8,624 nt of DNA from Acidobacteriota bacterium (lineage in GTDB: Bacteria; Acidobacteriota; UBA6911; JACQSX01): positions 1 through 8,624 of the forward strand of contig JACQGG010000210.1 in the NCBI GenBank assembly GCA_016199665.1. Direction: 5' to 3'. The notes under the pieces are model-generated. The model searched no databases and was not told the DNA's origin. It was given only the letters and a program-made list of their open reading frames with translations. How positions within the stretch are numbered: the stretch's first letter is position 1; every line of letters begins with the position of its first letter. Below are positions 3,693-8,624 of the stretch, piece after piece. The position numbers and the translations under genes were made by a program.

Positions 3693-4739
3693 ATGAGCAA
3701 GATACCGGTTGCTATTTTGGGCGCCACGGGCGCCGTCGGTCAGCAGTTTGTCGCGCTGCTGGCCGATCACCCCTGGTTTGAGATCGCGGCCTTGATGGCC
3801 TCGGAGCGATCGGCCGGCAGAAGCTACGGCGAGGTCGTCACCTGGAAACAGCCGGTGACCCTGGCGCGCCGCATTGCCGCGATGACCGTACGGCCGTGCC
3901 AGCCGGGCGGCGATTTTGCCGTTGCCTTCTGCGGCCTGGATGCGGCCGTTGCCGGCGAGATCGAAGAGGCCTTTGCGGCGGCAGGCCATGCCGTGGTGAG
4001 CAATTCCAGAAATCACCGGCTTGAGCCGGACGTGCCGCTGGTAATTCCGGAACTGAATCCCGACCACCTGCGGGTCATTCCGGGTCAGAAGAAGAATCGG
4101 CGCTGGAAAGGTTTCATCGTTACCAACTCAAACTGCTCCACTATGTTTCTGGCCATGGCGCTCGGGCCGATTCACCGCCGTTTCGGCTTGGAGAAAGTGT
4201 TTGTGACAACGATGCAGGCGATTTCAGGCGCGGGCTACCCGGGAGTTCCTTCCTGGGACATCCTGGGAAACGTAATCCCGTTTATTGCCGGTGAAGAAGA
4301 AAAGATTGAGGCGGAGACGCGAAAGATTCTCGGGTCGGTCGAGAAGACTGTCATTGTGCCGGCCGCCTTTGCCATCAGCGCCCAGACCAACCGGGTTGCA
4401 GTCGAGAACGGACACACCGAGTGCGTGTCGATCGGTTTGAGAAACCGCGCCACGCCCGATCAGATCCACCGCCTGCTCGGCGGCTTCAAGGGGGTTCCGC
4501 AGAAGTTGAAGCTCCCGTCGGCGCCTCTGCACCCGGTCATTGTGCGTTGCGAGCGCGACCGCCCTCAACCCCGCATGGACGTGATGGCGGAAAAAGGGAT
4601 GAGCACTCTGGTCGGCAGAATTCGGCCCTGCCCCATCCTGGACATTCGCATGGTCCTGCTTGGCCACAACACCATCCGGGGGGCGGCAGGAGCGGCGATC
4701 TTGAATGCCGAGTTGCTCAAGGCGCGCCAACTCTTGTAA
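3693..4739 (+). CDS. asd: Aspartate-semialdehyde dehydrogenase, archaeal/fungal type
   Basis: This 348-residue cytoplasmic enzyme reduces aspartyl-4-phosphate to aspartate 4-semialdehyde with NADPH, the branch-point step for lysine, threonine and methionine. The Rossmann loop GATGAVGQQF (10-19) is followed by HPWFE and ASERSAG (26-43), both typical of the archaeal/fungal ASADH subgroup. The catalytic cysteine is C148 in TNSNCST, the active-site histidine is probably H241 (ENGHTE), and SGAGYPG (178-184) is conserved. The C-terminus has QPRMD and HNTIRGAAGAAILNAELL-type elements. I chose the ATG at 3693. An in-frame ATG at 3603 would add 30 residues translated from the heptamer repeat, before a glycine-rich loop that normally begins within about 10 residues of the N-terminus. 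The Shine-Dalgarno is weak. lysC follows after 33 bp. Confidence 0.95.
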   Translation: MSKIPVAILGATGAVGQQFVALLADHPWFEIAALMASERSAGRSYGEVVTWKQPVTLARRIAAMTVRPCQPGGDFAVAFCGLDAAVAGEIEEAFAAAGHAVVSNSRNHRLEPDVPLVIPELNPDHLRVIPGQKKNRRWKGFIVTNSNCSTMFLAMALGPIHRRFGLEKVFVTTMQAISGAGYPGVPSWDILGNVIPFIAGEEEKIEAETRKILGSVEKTVIVPAAFAISAQTNRVAVENGHTECVSIGLRNRATPDQIHRLLGGFKGVPQKLKLPSAPLHPVIVRCERDRPQPRMDVMAEKGMSTLVGRIRPCPILDIRMVLLGHNTIRGAAGAAILNAELLKARQLL

Positions 4740-4772
4740 CCAGTCCTTTCCCGCAGCACAGCCGGCGCGCCT

Positions 4773-6146
4773 ATGATTGTCATGAAGTTCGGCGGATCTT
4801 CGGTGGGAGGTTCCGATGCCATGCGGCAAGCCGCAGGCATCGTCGGGGAACGGCGGCATCGGGCGCCGGTTGTGGTTCTGTCCGCAATGGCAAAGACCAC
4901 CGACCGCCTCCTGGAATGCGCCCGAGTGGCGGCCGGATCGCATTTTGAAGAAGCGTCCCGGCTGTTGCAAGAGATCCGGAAGGATCATCTGGCCACAGCC
5001 GCCGATTGCATCAAAGCATTTACAGTTTCTCCGGAGGCGCGCGAGATCGAGCGGCACTTCACCGACCTGCAGCGCCTCTTGCAGACCCTCCGGCTTCCGG
5101 GCAAGCGCTCTCCCCGGAGCCTGGACGCAATTGCCTCCTATGGGGAGCGTCTCTCCACACTGATCTTCACCGGCCTCTTAAAACAGGAAGGAATAGCCGC
5201 CCAGCTTATGGATTCACGGGAGCTGATCAGAACCGGCAGCGAGTTTACCCGCGCAACCCCTGATCTTTCGGCAACGGAAACGAGGCTGCGCGGCGCCATT
5301 CCCCCGGTTTGCCGCGCCGGGCGCATCCCGGTGTTGCAGGGGTTTATCGGCTCAGACGACCGCGGCGTCACTACTACTTTGGGACGCAATGGCTCCGATT
5401 TTTCGGCCGCCATTGTCGGCGCGCTGCTGGATGTGGAAGAGATCCAGATCTGGACGGATGTTCCGGGGATCCTCACCGCCGATCCGACCCTGGTGCCCCA
5501 AGCCCGCAAGATCAAGACCATTTCTTTTTCGGAGGCCGCCGAACTCGCATATTTCGGAGCCAAGGTTTTACACCCCAGCACCCTCCTTCCCGCGGTGAAA
5601 AAGAACATTCCCGTCTACGTCCTGAATTCTCGCGATCCCGGCGGGAGCGGCACGCGCATCACGGCACAGTGCCAGAGCAGCCGCAATCCCATCAAGTCGA
5701 TTGCCTACAAGGAAGGGCTGGTGATGATCAATGTCAGTTCCACGCGAATGCTGATGGCGCACGGCTTCCTGAGAAGGCTGTTCGAGATCTTTGAGCGGCA
5801 TGAGCGTCCGGTTGACATGGTGGCCACTTCGGAAGTGAGCGTTTCCCTGACGCTGGACAGCGCCGAGAATCTGGACGCAATCGTTGAGGATCTGTCACAG
5901 ATCGGGGAGGTGCAGGTGGCGCGGAATAAGGCTATCATCTGTCTGGTGGGCGAGAACCTGAAGTTTACTCCCGGCATTGCGGCCCGGGCATTTTCAGCGA
6001 TTGACACGGTTAATATCCAGATGATCAGCCAGGGAGCGTCGATTATCAACCTCGGGTTCGTGATTGACGAAGACAGGATTTCCGAGGCGGTCAACAGGCT
6101 GCACGACCACTTTTTTTCCGATCCGGATCCGGAGATTTTTGAATGA
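4773..6146 (+). CDS. lysC: Aspartate kinase (monofunctional, ACT-regulated)
   Basis: This 457-residue enzyme phosphorylates L-aspartate with ATP, the first committed step of the pathway. The amino-acid-kinase domain (about 1-300) shows KFGGSSV (5-11), SYGERLS with E125 (122-128), GFIGSD (190-195), TTLGRNGSDF (201-210), TDVPGI (228-233) and the AELAYFGAKVLHP helix (256-268). Two ACT domains follow (about 315-385 and 387-450), so allosteric inhibition by lysine or threonine is likely; the effector cannot be told from sequence. Length and motifs match single-function LysC-type kinases, with no fused homoserine dehydrogenase. The start MIVMKFGG places the ATP-binding strand at the N-terminus as in the family. 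No strong Shine-Dalgarno is visible. The TGA stop overlaps the dapB ATG (ATGA), implying coupled translation. Confidence 0.96.
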   Translation: MIVMKFGGSSVGGSDAMRQAAGIVGERRHRAPVVVLSAMAKTTDRLLECARVAAGSHFEEASRLLQEIRKDHLATAADCIKAFTVSPEAREIERHFTDLQRLLQTLRLPGKRSPRSLDAIASYGERLSTLIFTGLLKQEGIAAQLMDSRELIRTGSEFTRATPDLSATETRLRGAIPPVCRAGRIPVLQGFIGSDDRGVTTTLGRNGSDFSAAIVGALLDVEEIQIWTDVPGILTADPTLVPQARKIKTISFSEAAELAYFGAKVLHPSTLLPAVKKNIPVYVLNSRDPGGSGTRITAQCQSSRNPIKSIAYKEGLVMINVSSTRMLMAHGFLRRLFEIFERHERPVDMVATSEVSVSLTLDSAENLDAIVEDLSQIGEVQVARNKAIICLVGENLKFTPGIAARAFSAIDTVNIQMISQGASIINLGFVIDEDRISEAVNRLHDHFFSDPDPEIFE

Positions 6147-6838
6147 AACTGGCGCTGGTGGGTCGTGGCAAAATGGGGGCTGCCGTGGCGGAACTGGCGC
6201 GGGCGCGACACTGGGAAATCACCTGCATGTGCGGATCTGATAGACCGCTGGCGCGGGTGGAAATTGAAGCCGCCGAGGTCGTGATCGAGTTCACAAAGCC
6301 GGAAGCGGCCGTGCCCAACATGGAACAGCTTCTGGCGTGGAAGAAGGATCTGGTCGTGGGCACAACCGGCTGGATGGATCGGCTGGAGCATGTGCGGCGC
6401 CTGGTTGAGCGCTCCGGTTGCGGCCTTCTTTACGGCGCCAATTTTTCTGTGGGCATGAACCTGTTGTTCCATCTCTGCCGGCAGGCGGGCGGCTTGTTTG
6501 CCGGACGGGACTTTGCGCCTTTTGTATTTGAAGCCCACCACGGCGCCAAGAAGGACGCGCCCTCGGGATCGGCACGCGAACTGGAGAGGCAACTGCGGGA
6601 GGGAGGACAAGCACGAAGCGTTCCTGTCAGCAGCCTGCGCGCCGGCCGCTTTCCGGGAATCCACGTCGTCGGGTTTGACGCCCAGTTTGAGACGGTCACG
6701 CTCAAGCATGAAGTGCGGGATCGCCGCGTCTTTGCCGAGGGTGCGCTGCAAGCCGCCGAATGGATCCGAGGCAGAAAAGGAATTTTTACCTTTTCCGATA
6801 TGCTGCAGGAGCAGTCAGCTATCGGCAATCAGCGATGA
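6143..6838 (+). CDS. dapB: 4-hydroxy-tetrahydrodipicolinate reductase, short form
   Basis: This 231-residue enzyme reduces the DapA product to tetrahydrodipicolinate with NAD(P)H. The dinucleotide loop VGRGKMG (6-12) lies at the N-terminus. VVIEFTKPEA (47-56), VGTTGW (72-77) and GANFSVGMN (98-106) follow. The signature EAHHGAKKDAPSG (130-142) contains the histidine pair H132/H133 and lysine K136 of the active site. HVVGF (174-178), LKHEVRDRRVFAEGAL (187-202) and a terminal helix complete the fold. It is about 40 residues shorter than E. coli DapB, with trimmed loops after the second beta-strand and after the signature; all catalytic motifs remain. The start overlaps the lysC stop by 4 bases. 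The last residues (about SAIGNQR) are encoded by a heptamer repeat and are not family-conserved. Confidence 0.95.
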   Translation: MKLALVGRGKMGAAVAELARARHWEITCMCGSDRPLARVEIEAAEVVIEFTKPEAAVPNMEQLLAWKKDLVVGTTGWMDRLEHVRRLVERSGCGLLYGANFSVGMNLLFHLCRQAGGLFAGRDFAPFVFEAHHGAKKDAPSGSARELERQLREGGQARSVPVSSLRAGRFPGIHVVGFDAQFETVTLKHEVRDRRVFAEGALQAAEWIRGRKGIFTFSDMLQEQSAIGNQR

Positions 6839-6870
6839 GCTGTCAGCCGACGGCTGAAAGCTGACCGCTT
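6815..6870. repeat. Degenerate 7-nt tandem repeat across the dapB end and the dapB-dapA gap
   Basis: Eight consecutive heptamers read TCAGCTA, TCGGCAA, TCAGCGA, TGAGCTG, TCAGCCG, ACGGCTG, AAAGCTG, ACCGCTT. GC at unit positions 4-5 is invariant. The repeat begins inside dapB, supplies its final codons and stop (6836-6838), and ends just before the dapA ribosome-binding site. Its unit differs from the one upstream of asd, but the period is the same. Confidence 0.65.
6838..6862. other. Strong palindrome/hairpin between dapB and dapA
   Basis: AGCTGTCAGCCG (6838-6849) and CGGCTGAAAGCT (6851-6862) are complementary at 11 of 12 positions around A6850. As RNA this would form a hairpin directly at the dapB stop. 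It is not followed by a U-run, so an intrinsic terminator is unlikely. It could influence mRNA stability or relative expression of dapA. It may simply follow from TCAGC and GCTGA units inside the heptamer repeat. Confidence 0.45.
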
Positions 6871-6875
6871 TTCTC

Positions 6876-6881
6876 GAGGAA
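6876..6881 (+). promoter_or_regulatory. Ribosome binding site of dapA
   Basis: GAGGAA (6876-6881) is a good Shine-Dalgarno match, 3 nt before the dapA ATG at 6885. It is the clearest ribosome site in the window and supports this start. The spacing is shorter than usual. Confidence 0.6.
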
Positions 6882-6884
6882 CTT

Positions 6885-7775
6885 ATGAGACACCCATTTC
6901 GAGGCGTTGGAACGGCGCTGGTGACTCCTTTCACGCAGGGAGGCGCCCTTGATGAAAAGGGCCTGCGGCGGTTGCTGCGGCGCCAGATTCGACGGAGAGT
7001 CGATTTTCTGGTGCCGCTTGGCACAACCGGCGAGGCAGCCACTTTGAATGAGACGGAATATTTTCGTGTGGTGGAGATTTGCCTGGAAGAAGCGGGAAGC
7101 AAACTGCCGGTTCTGGTCGGCGCCGGAAGCAACAACACGGCGCGGGCTGTCCACCTGACCCGCCAGCTTCATCGCATGGGCGCCGACGGAACCTTGCAGG
7201 TCGTCCCCTTCTACAACAAGCCGACCCAGGAGGGGCAGTACCGGCACTTCCGGGAAATCGCCGAAGCGACCCCGCTGCCCGTTATCGTCTACAACATTCA
7301 GGGGCGGACGGGCGTCAACATGGCGACGCCGACTCTAATGCGTTTGGCCGGGATCGATAACATCGTCGGCGTCAAGGAAGCCTCCGGCAATTTCAACCAG
7401 GTGCTGGAAGTGCTGCAGCGGCGACCCGCCGGCTTCGCGGTGCTCAGCGGCGACGACCTCTGGACATTCCCCATCCTCGCCTGCGGCGGCGACGGCGTGA
7501 TTTCGGTCTTGAGCAATCTCGCTCCCGATCGCATGAGGAAACTCATGGATGCGTCGCTCTCGCAGAAGTGGGACGCCGCCCGGCGGATGCACAACGCGCT
7601 GCTGGACCTGATAAACGCCCTGTTTATCGAGTCCAATCCGATCCCGGTGAAGACGGCGCTCGCCGCGCTGGGCTTGATTGAGGAACAGTTCCGGCTGCCC
7701 CTGGCTCCCATGCAGGCGGAAAACAAGGAGCGGCTGCTGCGGGTGTTGAAAGAGATGAAGATTCTGCCGCAATGA
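6885..7775 (+). CDS. dapA: 4-hydroxy-tetrahydrodipicolinate synthase
   Basis: This 296-residue (beta/alpha)8-barrel class I aldolase condenses aspartate semialdehyde with pyruvate. The Schiff-base lysine is K164 in VGVKEASG. The catalytic triad is visible as T48 (LGTTGE, 45-50), Y110 (PFYNKPTQEG, 108-117) and Y136 (VYNIQGRTGVN, 135-145). R141 is the residue that binds the substrate carboxylate. GGDGVISVLSN (201-211) is conserved and typical. Length and motif order match E. coli DapA closely. The ATG has a good ribosome site 3 nt upstream. The stop overlaps the dapD ATG by 4 bases (ATGA). In related barrel enzymes (N-acetylneuraminate lyase, KDG aldolase) these triad residues also occur, but the dap neighbours and GTTGE make DapA by far the best call. 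Confidence 0.97.
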   Translation: MRHPFRGVGTALVTPFTQGGALDEKGLRRLLRRQIRRRVDFLVPLGTTGEAATLNETEYFRVVEICLEEAGSKLPVLVGAGSNNTARAVHLTRQLHRMGADGTLQVVPFYNKPTQEGQYRHFREIAEATPLPVIVYNIQGRTGVNMATPTLMRLAGIDNIVGVKEASGNFNQVLEVLQRRPAGFAVLSGDDLWTFPILACGGDGVISVLSNLAPDRMRKLMDASLSQKWDAARRMHNALLDLINALFIESNPIPVKTALAALGLIEEQFRLPLAPMQAENKERLLRVLKEMKILPQ

Positions 7776-8602
7776 AAGACCTGGCCGCCCGTATCGAGCG
7801 GGAATACGAGAATACGTCTTCCCGGGCGCGGGAAGTTTTTGATGAATTTGTCCGGCTGCTCAACCAGGGTTCGATTCGGGCTGCTGCCAGGGAAGGTTCG
7901 CGCTGGGTGGTCAACACCTGGGTAAAGAAAGGGATTCTGCTCGGATTCAAGATCGGCAGGATCCAGAACATCGGGGCATCGTCTCCATTTCAGTTTTTTG
8001 ACAAAGACACCTACCCCACCCGCGACTTGCGCTTGCCGGCACTGGAGAAAAACATTCGGGTGGTTCCAGGCGGAAGCAGCGTGCGAAACGGAGTCTATCT
8101 CGGCAGCAATGTCACGATCATGCCGCCCGCGTATGTCAACGTCGCCGCCTACGTCGATGACAACACGATGATCGACTCGCATGCCCTGGTTGGTTCCTGC
8201 GCGCAGATCGGAAAGAACGTCCACATCAGCGCGGCGGCACAAATCGGAGGTGTGATTGAGCCCATCGGCGCCGTGCCGGTCATCATCGAAGATGACGTAT
8301 TGGTGGGCGGCAATTGCGGCGTTTATGAAGGGACCCTGGTGCGGCAGGGCGCGGTGCTCGCGGCAGGGACTATTCTGACGTCAGGGACGCCGGTTTACGA
8401 TCTGGTACGCCGCAGGGTTTACCGCAAACAAGGGGACCAGCCGCTGGAGATACCCGAGAATGCCGTGGTTGTTCCCGGTTCGCGCGCCCTTTCCGAAAAC
8501 GATGAATTCTCGTCCGGTCTCTCTCTGTACGCTCCAATCATCGTCAAATACCGCGACCAGAAGACGGACGCCGCGACGCAGTTGGAAAAGGACGTGCGGT
8601 AA
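7772..8602 (+). CDS. dapD: Tetrahydrodipicolinate N-succinyltransferase
   Basis: This 276-residue acyltransferase transfers succinyl from succinyl-CoA to tetrahydrodipicolinate and thereby marks the succinylase variant of the lysine pathway. A helical N-terminal domain (about 1-95) precedes a left-handed beta-helix of hexapeptide repeats (about 100-205), then a C-terminal extension. Conserved stretches include VRNGVYLGSNVTIMPP (104-119), YVDDNTMIDSHALVGSCAQIG (127-147, in part) and IGGVIEP (158-164). D135 (TMIDS) and E186 (VYEG) align with the proposed catalytic residues D141 and E189 of known DapD. Length equals that of E. coli DapD (about 274). The start overlaps dapA by 4 bases. The stop is 22 bp from the window end, so a further operon gene may follow. 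Confidence 0.96.
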   Translation: MKDLAARIEREYENTSSRAREVFDEFVRLLNQGSIRAAAREGSRWVVNTWVKKGILLGFKIGRIQNIGASSPFQFFDKDTYPTRDLRLPALEKNIRVVPGGSSVRNGVYLGSNVTIMPPAYVNVAAYVDDNTMIDSHALVGSCAQIGKNVHISAAAQIGGVIEPIGAVPVIIEDDVLVGGNCGVYEGTLVRQGAVLAAGTILTSGTPVYDLVRRRVYRKQGDQPLEIPENAVVVPGSRALSENDEFSSGLSLYAPIIVKYRDQKTDAATQLEKDVR

Positions 8603-8610
8603 GAGGAGAG

Positions 8611-8624
8611 GGGGGACGGGGGAC
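8611..8624. repeat. GGGGGAC tandem heptamer at the right edge
   Basis: Two exact copies of GGGGGAC (8611-8617 and 8618-8624) start 9 bases after the dapD stop and run to the window edge, so the full array length is unknown. It is the third spacer in this operon with a 7-nt period and a third unit sequence. Confidence 0.5.

Noticed and set aside
3603..4739. Asd starting at 3603
   Set aside because: The first 30 residues are translated heptamer repeat and precede the N-terminal Rossmann loop; the ATG at 3693 gives the normal family N-terminus.
6838..6870. Intrinsic terminator between dapB and dapA
   Set aside because: The stem is good, but no run of T follows, and dapA is clearly part of the same gene block.
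1..8624. CRISPR array, tRNA, rRNA, transposase or integrase genes
   Set aside because: No spaced identical repeats of CRISPR length, no tRNA-like or rRNA sequence, and no transposase or tyrosine recombinase motif were seen on either strand.

Overview
The window is GC-rich bacterial DNA with two very different halves. The right two thirds (about 2556-8602) is a compact, co-directional block of six genes of the aspartate to diaminopimelate/lysine pathway, in the order dapE-like, asd, lysC, dapB, dapA, dapD. The left quarter (about 1-2200) is accessory DNA. I read it as a piece of an integron gene-cassette array: three folded attC-like recombination sites separate small genes, two of which are reverse-oriented toxin-antitoxin (TA) pairs. 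No integrase gene lies in the window, so it could be the distal part of a chromosomal integron or an array without an integrase. The host is not identified. The archaeal/fungal-type Asd, the gene order and the heptamer-periodic spacers suggest a soil-type lineage such as Acidobacteriota, but this is a weak inference.

Layout, left to right. Bases 7-35 hold a strong sigma70-like promoter reading leftwards out of the window, with a palindrome in its spacer. attC1 (53-151) is followed by an uncharacterised 235-residue protein (151-858, +) and then attC2 (867-963). A RelE/ParE-type toxin and its antitoxin (978-1459, -) come next, with a small palindromic operator candidate, then attC3 (1487-1587). 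A PemK/MazF-type toxin and a ribbon-helix-helix antitoxin follow (1599-2173, -), with a 23-bp imperfect palindrome over the antitoxin start. From 2195 to 2555 there is no intact gene. This stretch holds a hairpin between direct repeats, a fragment resembling the C-terminus of a HicB antitoxin, and a pyrimidine-rich stretch just before dapE.

The biosynthetic genes fit one route. LysC phosphorylates aspartate, Asd reduces it to the semialdehyde, DapA condenses it with pyruvate, DapB reduces the product, DapD succinylates it, and the M20 hydrolase is best read as the DapE desuccinylase. The aminotransferase, the epimerase (DapF) and LysA are not in the window. Three junctions are 4-base overlaps or short gaps, which suggests a single operon with translational coupling.

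The most unusual signals are: (1) the attC series with extrahelical bases on the same arm in all three sites; (2) TA promoters with their -10 boxes exactly 6 nt before the ATG, predicting leaderless antitoxin mRNAs, with one promoter necessarily reaching into attC3; (3) three different 7-nt-period repeats in three spacers of the lysine operon, one of which forms the last codons of dapB.
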